Shown piece by piece: positions 12,476 to 26,391 of a stretch of DNA of 64,000 bases. The position numbers were made by a program, and so were the translations under genes. Source of the stretch: Panagrolaimus kolymaensis (Eukaryota; Nematoda; Chromadorea; Rhabditida; Panagrolaimidae); assembly GCA_028622995.1 (NCBI GenBank), contig JAJQJQ010000057.1, positions 248,001 through 312,000 of the forward strand, written 5' to 3'. Numbering within the stretch: the stretch's first letter is position 1; each line of letters begins with the position of its first letter. Below the pieces are notes generated by a model. It worked only from the letters and a program-made list of their open reading frames with translations. It searched no databases and was not told the origin of the DNA.

Positions 12476-13385
12476 ATGTCAGACTTCTCTGATTGGTACA
12501 AATCCATTCCTGAAATCACCAGATATTGGTTTACAGCTTCGGCTGTGATACCACTTCTTGGTCGATTAGGAGTATTTTCTCCATATACTATGCTTCTGGA
12601 TTGGACATTGTTTTGGTCAAAGTTTCAAGTAAGTTTTACTTTTCTCATCTGGATCTCTTCTTCATATTTTTATTTTTTAGATTTGGCGACCATTTACTGC
12701 ACTTTTGTTTTATCCTGTTACACCTCAAACTGGCTTTCATTGGCTTCTCATGCTTTATTTCTTATACAATTATTCTAAGAATCTTGAATCTGGACACTTT
12801 GAAGGTCGACCTGCCGATTATTTCTTCATGCTTTTATTCAACTGGACTCTTTGTACCGTATGTTTTCTTTTTTAAATCTACGTTATTTTTTAAACAAATT
12901 TTCGTTTTTAGATCATCGGTTTTGGAGCGGGAATATACTTCTTACTTGAACCTATGGTTTTGAGCGTCCTTTACGTTTGGTGTCAATTCAATCGTGATAC
13001 AATTGTTTCTTTCTGGTTTGGTACTCGCTTTAAGGCAATTTATTTGCCATGGATTCTTGTTGCTTTCAATATGGTTCTTCGTGGTGGTGGAATCAATGAA
13101 CTCATTGGTATTCTTGTTGGACATGCTTTCTACTTTTTGGCCTTCCAATATCCTCAAGAACATGGTACAACCATTCTTTCGACTCCTTCATTCTTGTAAA
13201 TTTTCTTTCATTTTATGTATGATTTTTTATCTTTGTGTATTTTCAGGTACTCAATCTTTCCCAGTCGCGTTGGTGGTGTGCATGGCAGCTTTGGACAAGT
13301 ACCACAAAATCGTCGACCTACTGCTGCTCCTGGTGATACTGCAACTCGCAATTGGGGAAGAGGACACACTTTAGGTGGAAATTAA
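12476..13385 (+). CDS. Derlin, ER-associated degradation rhomboid-like channel
   Basis: Multi-spanning ER membrane protein that retrotranslocates misfolded proteins. The start MSDFSDWYKSIPEITRYWFTAS matches the Derlin N-terminus. LLDWTLFWSKFQIWRPFTAL carries the Derlin W-R motif on either side of intron 1 (12629-12680). Following segments include RPADYFFMLLFNWTLC, the GR/GG stretch VAFNMVLRGGGINELIGILVGHAFYFL, and a C-terminal tail ending NWGRGHTLGGN, the family's p97-interacting type of tail (FxGxGxxLG). Introns lie near 12860-12911 and 13198-13246. The ATG at 12476 is the first in frame; it is preceded by TTTTTTAG at about 12460, a good trans-splice acceptor. At about 245 aa it has the usual Derlin length. 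Confidence 0.93.
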
Positions 13386-13828
13386 TTGTTTTGTCTTGCC
13401 TTTTTGTACATAATCTGATTGATTATCTCAGTTAATTTATGATTATAATATAATTTTTGTTTTTATTTGATTAATAAATCTTTTTTAATTTATTTGTTGT
13501 TGGATTTTATATTATTTTACTGTCGTCAAAAGTTAGAATTTGGACTTTTTAGTTAACCCCTCAGATAAATTTACCTTTCTTTGAGATTTTTTACATTCAT
13601 AAAATAGCATTTTATTACTCATTTTATGATCCTATTTTTGCGAATTAAACGTTGCCTTTTTTCAGAGCAATTAAGCAACACCTCGTTAGAAGCGATTTGA
13701 AAAACTTTTATTGTAAAATGAAAAAAAGCTAAAGGCACTTAAAAACGTGGATAAAAAAAGGCATAAAATTGGTTATATCACACCGGAGAAAATAATTGCA
13801 CATTGATTTTTTTTAAAGGAAGGCTTGT
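13386..13828. other. Convergent intergenic region
   Basis: 3' UTRs of Derlin (+) and the SLC49-type transporter (-). AATAAA lies near 13474. I see nothing else. Confidence 0.45.
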
Positions 13829-16800
13829 TTATTCAACAATTGGAACATTACCACATGATGTTCCAGTGGTTTGTGTTTCTGATCGCTAAAAAAATTTCTT
13901 TAATTTTTTTTTTTTGAAAGCAAATGCATGTCTCTTCTTACCGGTACGGTATATTCACCTTCTTTATGGGCTTTTTGACGTTTCAAATCAGATTTAATTA
14001 TTGCAGTTAATACAGTACCAATGAGTAAAAATATTGAAAGCATTATATTACACCATAATATTGAAAGTCCATACATAACTTTACCCATTCCAAGGGTCAT
14101 TGCAACGCCGAAAACTTGGGCTGATCCATTCAATAATCCTGATGTGGTACCTTCAGCTATGGGAAAAGTTAATTCTGCAGCAAATTCAAACCCGATAGGT
14201 AAATACCCAGTCATAAAAAATCCAAGTAATATTGCATTAACAAATACAATCCAAATATATCCGAGATCAAGAGTAAATGTAAATGATATCATTCCAATAA
14301 ATGAAAAGAAATAAACACAAAGGGTTGTAAGTCTAAAAAAAATTTGGGAATTTTTAAAAGCTTATGTAAAGTGAAGGAAAGGCAAGCTTACTTATAATGA
14401 TGGAATTTATCTAAAATTAATCCACAAATAACGGAACCCGCCATTCCGCTTACAACAATTAAGAGACCAATGGTACCAGTTTGCTCTTGAGCATCTGGAT
14501 AATAAGTTAGGACCATTTGGGAGAGAAGAGTGGAAATCGCATAAAATACTCCAACATTAATACCTAAAAAATTAAGATATTCGATCAAGTTCGTTGGACA
14601 CAATATATGCCGATGAAGGAAATGGGTCATTTTAAAAGAAAAAATGAAGGACATTTTAAAGTTGTTGCAGGGTTTCAAATAATTTCAAAAGCAAAATTGT
14701 AATTTTTATTTTTTTATTAAACTTACCATATGTAATTAAAAGCAACATATAATGTGGATTGACAACAAGCTGACGTAAAGATTTTAAATAATTTCCATCT
14801 ATTGATTCTTCTATTGCTCGAACTTGTGCAATCGAAGGTGGAAGTTTAGGTTTTTCACAGAAAAATGCAATGATTGAAGCAAAAATGATAGTATTAAAAA
14901 TTGCACTTCCAAGAAAAAGGACATCGAGATCATGAGTAATTTCTTCGGTGGATCCCATATGGACGATCAAAGGTGGCAAAACAAAACCTATGGCAATGCC
15001 AAGTTGATTTCCAAACACCCCTGCTGCACAAGCAGTTGAAACTTGTTTAGGGCCAAACCATACTGCAGCAAGACGAGGTGGAATACCAAGAATAAAAACT
15101 TGTGAAGAACCAACAATAGTTTGAGCAATGAAAGTTAGCCAATATCGATCTGGATGAGTTGATAAAAGTTTAAGCCAAGCTCCAACACAATTTCCACAAG
15201 CTCCAATGAGAACTGAAGCTCGTAAACCATATTTATCCAAAAACCAACTGAAAAGGTTAAATAATAATATTTATTTATTCTTTTTCTATTATCAAGCCCT
15301 TGATTTATCAGATTTTGTTATGGGTGAATTTTTTAGAGATGGATATTTAATATGTAAAAATTTTTAAAACTTTAATTATTTTTATTCAAATTAAACATGT
15401 AAAAAAAGCCCTTTTTTGAATTTAAGAAATATCTCAAGTTTTATTTTATGCTTGTTTTTTTGCTAGCGAACACATCCAATAAATAAATCATTTCATCCTT
15501 TCTTCCCTCAAAAATAAGAAGAAGAAAAAATCATAAATAACATGGAGACTTCCTTGCTTTGCTTTCTTTTTTTATTCATTTTTTTTTGTGTTATTTTTTT
15601 TTTCTTCGCAAATTATCTCTTCTTTTTTTTTGTCTTAAATCTTGTCACCAAAATGATGGATGAATTAGTTGGTGGAAGAAGAATTGTGATAAATAGAGTG
15701 AAAAGAGACTATACCAAAGAGAAAAAGATATAATAATTGATTTGCTTCCTAATCTCTCTTTCGCCTTATCCACCATCACCATCACCATCAATAAACACAT
15801 TTGAGACGAGACAAGAAAAAACTAAGTAAAGAAAAAACATTTTTGAACTCAAAGAAAGGATAGATATGTTACAAGGATTTATACCACACTCCTCAAGTTT
15901 ATGACGAGATCGACATCATCAATGAGGACTTGAACTTAAAAAATCAAAAAGTTTTGACATTCTTTTTTCACGTTCTTCTCATTGTTTCCACAGTCATGGA
16001 TGATTGTGCTTCTCAAAAAAAGTCAAAAAATATGTAATTCAAGAAAAAAAAGTAGGTAAGAAAACTTGACACAAAAAAGAAAGTTGACAAAAGCCGAAAC
16101 TTTTTCCATTCATTTTTGACCTTTATCCTATTTTTTTTAAAGAAGCTAAAATTTCTGTAATACAAGTTGTTGGCTCTTCACTCTCACATCTCTCTCTTAT
16201 CTTATTCTTTGCGACATAAAACAGCAAAAAGTCAATGTTTATTTAACAACCATTGTTTAAAAAGATGAGAAGATGAAGGGAAAATAAAAAAGTGGGAATT
16301 TTATTTCTAGGAAGTTAAGTTTTTAAAAAAAAGTGTGGCAATTCACTTAAAAATAGTGTTTTGACCTTTGGCAGCGATAGATTTTCTACAAAAAATTTCA
16401 GTTTGATTGTTTTGCGTTTTTTGTTGTATAAAATCTTTTTAATTTTGCACATTATTTTGTAAAGCACTTTGGCTTGTTTTAACAAAAAAAAATTAGATTT
16501 GCAGGAGCAAATTTTGTTTCTTAAACTTTAGAACAAAAATAGAGAATAGGTTTGAAAACATTCTTCTGATCAAAAAGGAAGTTACTGTAAAAGATGTTTT
16601 ACAAGGTCAATCTTCAAAATTCCCTTTAAAATCTTTAGGTGCTACTGTAGTAACAACGAATAATTTGATCATAAGATTTAGTAAAAAGATAAGAATTTGT
16701 TAATGGGTTTAATTTTAAAATAGAGTTAATTTAATAAGCGAATTTTGCAAATTTATTTAACGGTTTTATAAAAGTAAATTCCCAAAATTTTACCTTCCAG

Positions 16801-17134
16801 GAAAGATCAAAATCATATAACTCAACATATAAATCATGCTGGTCCAATCAACATCACCATATGATACATTATAATAATGTGTAATAATATGGGCAATAAT
16901 ACTATATTCAATCCATTGCATAGCATTGGAAGCGGATAAAAAAATAAACATAATTAATATTAAATAACGTTTGGCATAAATTTTAGTTTCTCCTCCTCCA
17001 CCCATTATTGTTCGAAGTTCCAATGGCACAGTGGAATCAGAAGTTGGAGAAACTGCATCACCGCCGCCACCATTTCGAATTGATGTTTCAATATCCAATG
17101 GCATTTTAGCTTCGATATTACTTGTTACTAACAT
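13829..17134 (-). CDS. Major facilitator transporter of the FLVCR/SLC49 family
   Basis: Predicted 12-span plasma-membrane transporter. Vertebrate members move choline/ethanolamine or haem; the substrate here is unknown. Exons: 17134-16794, 15247-14727, 14563-14393, about 14331-13942 and 13885-13829. The cytosolic N-terminus (about 55 aa, with GGGGD and GGGGE runs) is followed by [22 protein letters not shown], the family's first membrane span, and later by [18 protein letters not shown] and [15 protein letters not shown]. The C-half includes [20 protein letters not shown] and [25 protein letters not shown] sequence. Both MFS half-domains look complete. Intron 1 is unusually long for this window (about 1.55 kb). 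The tail ends [11 protein letters not shown]. Confidence 0.87.
15248..16793 (-). other. Long first intron of the SLC49-type gene
   Basis: 1,546-nt intron in a gene whose other introns are short. It is AT-rich, with a CACCAT(CACCAT) run near 15773. No nested frame or RNA gene is supported. Long first introns often hold enhancers, but no element is identifiable here. Confidence 0.5.
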
Positions 17135-20100
17135 ATTTTTATTATTAATTTTAATTTATAAAAAAGAAAATATTATTATTACCAATGTTTTTGAAGAATA
17201 TAATTCATACATTATGGAAGGAAGATCTTTGATGGCGGGAAGCTCTCCTGCCTTCATGAACATGAGGGACAACAAAACATATAAAACAAAGTCCCGCCTT
17301 CCTTCCTTACTTTTCTTTCTTTCTTTGAGTCAAACTTTGAGCTTGTCGTCGCTTATACTACTTCATTCACCCTCTTTCGATTGTTGTCAATTGGCAAAGG
17401 TTCTAGGAGAAAAAGAAAAAAAAATTGTGTTAAAGATCAGGCAATGGAGAGACACAACACGCTAACGATGGAAGTGAAAAAAGGTCAACAATGAACTCAA
17501 TTTGTTTGAAAACAATAAAAAGGAAATAATTTGAAACGTGATCATCCAAAAATGGGCAGAAAAAAACAAAGCTTTTCTGTTTTGTTTTTTTCAGAAAAAA
17601 ATACAAAAAAGCTAGTGACGGACATACACATCACGCATGAAAAAAAAAGTGTTGGATAATTTAATACGCAAATTAAAAATTAGACATAAATGTTTTTTGA
17701 AAGTAAAAAATGAAAGCGAGTAAAAAACAAATTATCTTGTTTTTTAGTTGATGGCCTTTAAAAACATAAATGTACATAGATACAATCTGGATTTGTTAAC
17801 TTTCCATTTTAAGGAATAAAAAATTTATGAAATGTGTAAGAAAAAAAGGTAAAAACTCAAATTGAATAATTTAATAATAAATATTTTGGTTTTCTGGTTT
17901 TTATTTTTGAAAAACATAGTCTCTAAGAAAACAATTTTTTTTTGAGGGATGATACAAAAATTTTATAGCTTGAGTTTGCAGTGTATCAAACAAAAAGTGC
18001 TAACAGCTGCAAACAAAAACATATGTATGATTTTTAAAAGTTTATCACTAGGTCGTTTAAACGAGACCACAAACTTTAACCGCGGTTATTAAAAATATAA
18101 AATATCGAGGAAACTAGAGGTTTTGGAAAACAAGAATCACGATAATATTTTTATAATTAAAGGATAAAGAATAGTAAAATTTATGAAAGATAAAATAAAT
18201 TTATTTGTTGTTGCGAGACTCTCTGTAAAAGCCGCTTATAAAAATCGTAATATATACCTTTAAAATAAAAAATGTCCAATTTAACCAAAAAAGTGAAGAA
18301 AACAAATATGACGAAGCATATTTTTCAACTCATTGAGTGAAAAAAAATATGATAAAGCTTTCTATTTGTGGAACGCGTTGCTAATGAGACTACGACAACA
18401 AAAGCACTGGGAAAAATATTTATGTTGTGTAAAATACACCGCGTTTTAGTACATAGTTTTTTTTGTTTGTCTGAAACAAAAATTCATTGGATAAAAACAG
18501 GTTTATAATTATTTCTCGATTAAATTTTACATCACTCAAAAACATTTTTATGAAAATAACAAGGTTTAGAGGAAGTTTGTTTACCTCTTTTTTTTATTTG
18601 CTAATCTGGAGTAGATTAAATTGATTTTTCTATTAATATTTTTTTATTTTAAAAAATATCGGAAATAACAGTAGACTAAGTACATAAATAGATTCCAAAG
18701 ATTCAAAGTAAAATTAGACGAGAATTGTGAATGTATGTGGAAATTTCAGTTTTGGGAAAAGTGAAACATAAGATAAAAGCAACCTCCGCAAAAATATGAA
18801 AATTTTATCAAAAATACTTTTTTTAAAGTTAAAATGGTTTTTTTTCTCACACATTTATTTATTTAAACGGTTAAAAATAATAAAATTTTTAAAAAACAAA
18901 CAGCGCCATTTTCACTTGCTTTTTTTGACAGCTGATGAAGAGAAAAAAAACGCAAAAAAATAAAGGGTATTTTAGGAAACTATTTAAAGGGAGAAACCAC
19001 GGACATGTTTGTAAAAGCGATGTATGTTTGTCGCAAATGAAAAAAAAATCCATGTTTTTCTTTTTTTGCTGTCATTTTTTAATGTTTTGTTATGTTTTTT
19101 TATTATTATTAAGATCACGCCGCTGAAAAAGAATAAAAAGTGGCGGACATAAAAAGCAGCTGTTATAAAAATAATTCAAATAATTTTTCCTTTTTCTCCA
19201 TATTTCACCTTTTCTATGCTAAAGTTTGTTTTTATTTTTGGCAGACTGGAAGAAGAAGGCCATTGTTAAAATAAGAAAAAAATATATGGCCCACACGAAC
19301 ACTCACTCACACGTTATTGATATTTTATGGGTTAATGGAGGCTTTATAAAAGCGAAAAAAAAGCAGAGAAAAGCAAGCGAATGGAATCATTTTAATGAAT
19401 ATTTCAAACAAAAATAAATAAATAAACATTTTTCTTTTGTTGAAAAAATAACATTGATCTGAAATGAAAATAGAGAAATAAAAAAAGGACAGCAGTGGAA
19501 GAGAAGAGACACGAAAACCAAAATTCAAGAGTCATCATTTTCGTGGATAAGAAAAAGTTAAAATAAGAATTAAAAATGAAGCCTAATTAATAAAAAAAAA
19601 TGTACGATAAAAACAAGATGATTTCTCTATTGTGAACTCTTTTTAAAACTAGAGTTAATATAATTATGCGTAGTTTAAAAAATTTTAGACTATTGATTCA
19701 TCAAAATATATTTAGTCATCGCCAAAAATATTTAAAAAATTACTCTCTTTATAAAGGTTGAAATCTCAGAGTAAGTTGAAAATGAATCGAAAAATAAAAA
19801 ATGTTCTTTTTTGGCTCATTAACCATTTAGAAACTTTCGCATTTTTAAACAAAAATCCTAATATGTAATAAATTCATTTTTTAAACATCGGAGTTAAGTC
19901 AATGAGCAACTCGCAAAAAAACAAATCAAAATAAAAAAAAAATAAAAAATAACGACCACCTTTCCATTTCTTCATTGTCACCAATTTGTAAGCAGCTGAA
20001 GTTTTTTCCCTATTGACTTATATGATTTGTTTTTGTGTTTTATTTTTTGTTTAATTAATATTAAATCAATTAAAACTATCCCTTTTTTAAAACCAAAAAA

Positions 20101-20568
20101 ACACAACACATTAATAGAAAAAAGGCTTTTTTTTCTTCACTTCCTCGCTTTCAAAAAAATTGCGCTTCCAAAAGAAAAGAAAAAGCCACATTGTTTTAAT
20201 TGCTTTTAAATTCTTTTCATAGTTCTTTTTTAACCAAACAAAAAAAGCCTTCACAACCAATTAAATGTCAACTCCATACGTAGTAGCATTGGCTTAAAAT
20301 GGTTTTAAAACATGCCACTTTTTTTTGACTTTTAAAAACAAATTTGCCTTTTTATTTGCTCTCACTGACGTTTGCGTCTGCTTTAAAATAAACAAAAGAA
20401 AATCTAAGTGTTTGTAATTTATAAAAATACACACTTAAAATTGAAACATATTATATTTGAGCTTTACACCTTTATAACAACAATTCAACATTCATTTTAT
20501 TGATTTTTTTGTTTTTCTGAAGTGAAGGAATAAACTTTGAATATAATAAAAAGTTCTTATGCATCAAC
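17135..20568. other. 3.4-kb region with no gene seen
   Basis: AT-rich, with many A/T homopolymers and stop codons in all frames. The first part must contain the promoter of the SLC49-type gene. Several AACAGCTGATGAAG/CAGCTG-type E-box sequences occur (for example near 18920 and 19157). Nothing else is supportable. Confidence 0.5.
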
Positions 20569-20641
20569 GCCCGGTTAGCTCAGTCGGTATAGCACCAGAC
20601 TCTTAATCTGGCTGTCGCGGGTTCGAGCCCCGCATTGGGCT
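20569..20641 (+). tRNA. tRNA-Lys (anticodon CTT)
   Basis: Complete cloverleaf. The acceptor stem GCCCGGT pairs with ATTGGGC (two G-U pairs). The D-arm contains the A-box TAGCTCAGTCGG. The anticodon arm CCAGA/TCTGG carries loop CTCTTAA (anticodon 20602-20604). The T-arm GCGGG/CCCGC carries loop TTCGAGC (B-box GGTTCGAGCCC). There is no intron. Discriminator base T, no encoded CCA. A T-run terminator (TTTTTCTTTTTT) follows at about 20645. Confidence 0.97.
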
Positions 20642-20955
20642 TAAATTTTTCTTTTTTTCCCATCAATTTTTGGTAATAAACTTTATACTCTGAATATTTT
20701 TAGTAAACTACCATGTCTTTTGAATACAGAAATTGTGATTGGCAATCCTTTTTTATTTTATAATATAATCGATCGTTTCTCTGAAAGCAAATCATCTATT
20801 GAATGTAATAAATCTACAACCTATATCGTTTACTTATTAGTATTGATATCCAATGTTTGTTACATAATAAAAATAACTCACTTTCATTTGACTATGTTTT
20901 TCCAATATGATACAAAATAATTTATCTATAAATCGAAATTGTTAAATTTGCTCAT

Positions 20956-23900
20956 TTATGTACATACTATGTACGGCTGGCTACTCACCACCACTTCCTT
21001 TTTCCCGCCCCAAATAATCATAAGCAAATATTCTTCAATGTGTCGAAAATCCATTAATCCTATTCCACAACGATAAATGAAATCAATAAAAGTTCCAAAT
21101 CGGGGCTTCTCTTTGGAGTTTTCGAATTTTTTAAAAATTTCAGGCCAAATTTCAGAACCCAAATAATCCACAAATTCTTTATTTGATTCATGACTTGAAG
21201 GCCAAAAAGCTCGAATATCCGTTGAGCTTGAGCAAAGATATGATAAAATATCCGACGTGATTTTAGCATTGCAATTTGTTGCTAAAAATAATGCAGCTAC
21301 AAACCAATCTTTGTTATCAGAATTATAAAATGGAATTTTAAGAAGAATACTTTGTCGATGGGCGAATTGCCATGATGGAGCTTTATTGAGATATACGGCA
21401 TAAGAAAAAACGGGATGAAGCCATTGAGAAGTTGCTGAAGTTAAGGAATAAGTTTTAATTAAATCATTTTCCGTAATAAAATTTTCAAGTTTTTCTTTTA
21501 TAATTTCCAAAAAATGTAGCTCATAATTTTGATGGTCCTTCAATACTTCGAGTAAATTTACATAGCTATCAATAGGTTTTATCGATATTGCCATTGTTGA
21601 TAGTTCTTTTGAAAGCTTTCGATGGGTTTTGTAGCATCCTTTAGAAATATGATTTAACTTTAAATGTTGAAAGTTTGTGATTCCAAAATCGATGAGTTCA
21701 TTCTCATCACCACCGAACGTGGAAGCCTTTAAAATTTCCAAGCAACCAAGTGTAAATTCATCGATAATAAATTTATGATGTTGGAAATTTGATGAAAAAT
21801 TTTGTTGAATGCGCTAGAATTTAAAACAAAAAGAAGCTGAGAAATGAGTAAATAAAAAATTGTTTACGTTAATAATTTTAGCTGGAAAATTTAGCAGCTT
21901 CTTACATTCTACAGCAAAATCAATATTTTTCATTAACTTTGCAAATCGTTTTAAAAATTCTCCATCCAAAGTTTGAAAAGATTTGCTAAAATTTTCATCA
22001 AAAAATAAAATCAAATCAAAATTTCGAATAATTTCAATCAAAATTCCAGGCATTTCAATAAGAATTTCAATAACGGATGGTATTTTAATTTCAGAATTAA
22101 TAAAATTTAAGCCATTGAACGCAGCATCATTTTTAGGAATGCTGTTTTCACCCATCAGGAAATTAGTAATTATTTTTAATCCAATAATTTTATCTTCGAT
22201 GGATAAATAAAAATAATGTTGAATGAAATTAATTCCAGGCGAATTTAAAATGGATCGAGGTCGAAATTGTCTCCAAATTTGTTTAGAAGAACTTAGACCA
22301 GATTTAAATAAAATATTAGAATGAATTGGATTTAATGGATTTAAATTTTGGAGAAAAATTGTTGAAGTATTTGCTGAAGTTAATAAAGTTTTAATTTGGT
22401 TTTGATCAAACTTGCTTGAATAAAGTTTATCCAAAATTTGAACCCCAATTGAAAACGATGATCGCTGCTTTGATTTTAAAAGCATTTGAGTTACTGTAAT
22501 CGACAATAATGGTGGATCCAAAATCGATGATTGAAGGCAACTGAGAAAAAATTTAGCGAAATTCAGAGTCATTGGAATTTTTGAAGCTTCGATTGAAGCC
22601 AATGTGTTAAGCACGAGGTCAGCAAATACTTGGTCTTGAGAAACTTTTTTAAGTTTGTTTTGTAAGAAAAAAATTATTTTTAAGTTTTCGTTTTTCTTTT
22701 GATTCGTTTTGGTGAAAACCATATTCAATAACCATATAACAAATTCATCTGCTTTTAACTCTTTCAACTTTTTTAATGGCATATATTTGCACGAAATAAG
22801 AATGAGAGATGTCATAAATGTTTGATATAAAGAGAATATATTATTTTGGGAGCATAAAATAAAATTAGGACAATGTTCCTTTTTGGATTTTTGAAGAATT
22901 GCAATTGAGTCTATGACAAATTTAGTCCAAATTTCATAAATAGGATGTCGAAGGTTATAAAAATGTAAAATTGCTTCCGTGACATTGGCATTTGCATCGA
23001 TGCAACCATAAATAAATAAAAAATTATTGCAACGATCTGGTAAGTGGATGTGATAAAAAAATTTAACAAAAATATTCATAATTTGTTGAATTTCATCAGC
23101 TGGTTTTCGACGACAAAGTGAAGGAATGCATTCAAACATCTAAAAATTACAAGAATCATTTTTGTTTCAAAATCGAAAGAAAAATTACCTGCTTTATTAC
23201 TTCCACAAATTTAAACTTTTCAACATCACCGATAGCTTCATTTTGTAATATGTTATCATGATGGCGCTGAAATATTTCAAAAACTTGACAGAATGAATCA
23301 AACTCTCGAACATTTGCAATGTTCGCAAGCAATGAAAGATATTCAGGATAAAGTAATGGATCAGTGACAATTATATCAAAATTCTTTAATAAAATTTCAA
23401 ATACATTTGATCGTAAAATTGCTAAAGGTGAAATATTTAAAAGCTTTTGCAATGCTTCAAACCTAAAAAAATAAAGGATATCGGTCTTTTGCTAGCATAA
23501 AAATTTGGGTTAATGTGACTAACTATACCTTTGATTTGAATCATTGCGTATTTCGATTATTATTTCAACAATTTCATCCAAATTTTCCTCTTTTGAAATT
23601 CTTAAACTTTGACTAAAACTAAAATTTGTTAAAAATAATGTATCATCATCAGAAAATTCATCAATGGAAAATAATGTCTCCTAAACTTTGCAATTATTTA
23701 CTTTTCTGAAACCAAATCAAAATTTACAAATCCTGTTGAAGGTCTTTGGTTTTTCGAAGTTGAAGCTTGATGATGGATGCTATTTTTAATTTGATTTAAT
23801 AATTCTTCTTTAATTTTTTGGAATTTTGTTAAATTTCCAAAATAATTTACTGCTGATCGTAATCGCCTTTGCATTAATCTCTTTTCAATATTTGTATTTC

Positions 23901-24122
23901 CACTGCTCAAAGAAGAACTTATTGAACGACATTGTAAACTCGCTCTAAAATTTTTTATAAATAATCGACAACAATATATACCTATGTTGTAACTCAAACC
24001 TTGCAATAGCGGCATCAATTTCATCGCTACATTTTTCTGCAACATTTTGTGTTAAATAATTTATTAATTCAGTTGAAGATCCATTAATTGTAAGTTTATT
24101 AATAATAGTGTCTAAAGACTCC
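20956..24122 (-). CDS. Large unrecognised alpha-helical protein (about 970 aa)
   Basis: I do not recognise this protein. Splice sites give a continuous product from ATG 24122: exon 1 ends with AIAR at about 23945 after a GTTTGAG intron, followed by exons with RSISSSLSSGNTNIEKRLMQ, DEFSDDDTLFLTNFSF, FEALQKLLNISPLAILRSN, MFECIPSLCRRKPADEIQQ (about 23139-21868) and RIQQNFSSNFQHHKF (21813-20956). The body is rich in Leu/Ile/Lys/Asn with repeated amphipathic helices and no Cys/His metal motif, signal peptide or membrane span, suggestive of an ARM/HEAT-like solenoid. A large cytosolic or nuclear scaffold is likely. The stop at 20956 follows VVVSSQPYIVCT, which could instead be read past a GTGAGT donor at about 20986, so the very C-terminus is uncertain. 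Confidence 0.6.
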
Positions 24123-24565
24123 ATACAAACTTTGTAACAAAAAGAAATGGAATATATAAACGCATAATAGTAAAGGGAAAGATGTTGTCATGGAAACTTG
24201 GCGGGTTTAATTCAAGTGTTTTATAAAAATGGCTATAAAATCCATGAGAGAGAAAGGATGGGTAAAAAGAAACTCATTCACGAGGAACAAAAAAAATTTT
24301 TATAAAAGTTTATTGTAAAAGCAACAACAAAAAACATGGATCCAAATAAAGGGTTTTAAAACCAGAGTTATCAATCGTAGCGATTATATGTATGCATTTG
24401 CACTATTAGCCTAATGCCGCTGCATCATAGAAATAATAGAATTACCGAGAAGCTAACCATATTCAAAAAAAATCATATGGTAAATAATGTAAATACACTT
24501 TATTATCACAAAAAAACATGCAGAAAAAACAATGAATAATAAAAAACAAATTTTTCTTATGTGAA
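24123..24565. other. Intergenic region between two minus-strand genes
   Basis: Promoter of the helical-protein gene and 3' UTR of the GPHR gene. No other element is seen. Confidence 0.4.
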
Positions 24566-26135
24566 TTATTTGACAGGAGTTTTCTTATGAACAAGCAAAG
24601 GAAAGAAAATTGAAGCAAGAGCTGATATAAGAAAGATGACATCAAACCATAGATAGTAGAAATTGAACTGCAAATCGCCAAGGATATCAGTAATAATTCT
24701 TCGATATTCAAGTGGAACACTCATTCGAATTAGTAAAACACTTGAAATGAAATACATTCCCTAAAAGCAAAATGTAAAGAATGTTAAAAGCTAGCAATTG
24801 ACCTTACCATAATTTGAGCTAATAACAAGACGATAAGATTTTGAGATTTTCGATTAGCGATAGCATTGAAAACTTTTGTTAATGTAATTAAAAGACCACG
24901 AATTGATGTAACTGCTATTACTCCAACTACCAGAAAGCTGACTTGCTGCGACCAGAATTGTCCATCAATTTCATATCCCAACCATGTGACAGCAATTTCG
25001 ATTCCTTTTGTAATAGGATCAATCTTTCCAGCACCACGATTAAAAACTATGTTAATGGTACAAATAAAAAGTTTCCATACACAATAAATGGAGAAAAAAT
25101 ATCCAAGAAAATTGAAGTACATTCCTTGCCATGTCTTACTGTATTCCATTCGTTCCTAAAATTCAACATTAAATGACAAGAAGGCAATAGTAAAACCAAC
25201 TTTCATATTGTTTAATTCATTCAGCTCATGTGATAAATATCGAGCAAATTCTTCCAAAGAACAAATTTCATTTTTCAGCGCATTTATTTGATCCATTAGT
25301 CCATTTCTTCTATTTGTCACTTTACCAAGCACTCTTTTAAAAAACCCTTCAACGTTATTACTACCTAAAATTTAAAAGTAATTCTCAATTTTAGAAGTCC
25401 ATATATGTAGCTTACTTAAAGATAACTTTTTCAAATCATTCTCCAGATGTAACAGCCTCTGTTTCTTAGCATCAATCATAGTCGAGTTTTGTCGTACCTT
25501 CTTTTTCATTTGTTTTATATCGTCATCAGTTACATGTCTCATAAATATAGTCATACACGTATACGGAGCATTAACAGCACCAAAACCAGAAAGAAGAGCC
25601 ATTACAGTAACACCAATAACAGCTACACGAGAAATTGCTTGTTCAATTGAAAAAATGCCATTTCTGGTGCTCAAAATGGGAAAGTTTTCACCAATTTTCC
25701 AAAAGAAATGAATAAAAATCAGCCATAGCGTCACGGTAGTTACTGAGAGAATTGTTTGATTGGCTAAAAATTATCAAAGATTTAAATGATGGACGAGAAT
25801 AAAAAAAACAACAAAAACCTACGATTACAAAGAGATCGAACGAAGAGATAAAATAGATAGAAAGGTAGTAGAAATATGAGAATAAAGAGCATACAATAAA
25901 GTGATATTTGCCACATAATTCGTCTCCATGATGAATCCAAGATATCCAAAATTTCAAAAATAATCAATTCAAACATCGTACATGATAGAGCAAAGGTAAC
26001 AGAAAATATTATTTGAACATTTCTTTGGCGAACTCCATAACTTTTAAACAATTTTTTCATAAAAAATATCCATCCCATGCTGAAGAAAAGCACTTGAGAC
26101 AAGAGCACTATTGCAATATCTTGAAAAGTTATCAT
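24566..26135 (-). CDS. Golgi pH regulator (GPHR/GPR89) anion channel
   Basis: Nine-span Golgi anion channel needed for lumen acidification. Sequence marks are highly conserved: [170 protein letters not shown] and [20 protein letters not shown]. The C-terminus stops at 24566 after [10 protein letters not shown] chose Met at 26135 ([20 protein letters not shown]), which matches the family start. An in-frame ATG at 26243 would add 36 hydrophobic residues and is less likely. Nematodes carry GPHR paralogues, so no numbered symbol is given. Confidence 0.95.
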
Positions 26136-26391
26136 TTGAAGAAGAAGAAAAGTGTTGGCCTTTGCAAAAACTTGTGATGGATAAAAACAAAAACAAAAAG
26201 AAAGCAAAATCAGCGAGTTAAAAAAATTCAAATACGCTCCCATAAAATTTTCACAAAGTTACGATAACTTTCGTTGTGCTTGTTTGGTGGCAGGAAAATT
26301 AACATAGCCTAAAAAAAGTAAATTGCTTTCTTTTTTCTTTCCAATTTTTTTCATCAAAGCTTTTTTTCATAAAAAAATAAAACCGCTCGTT

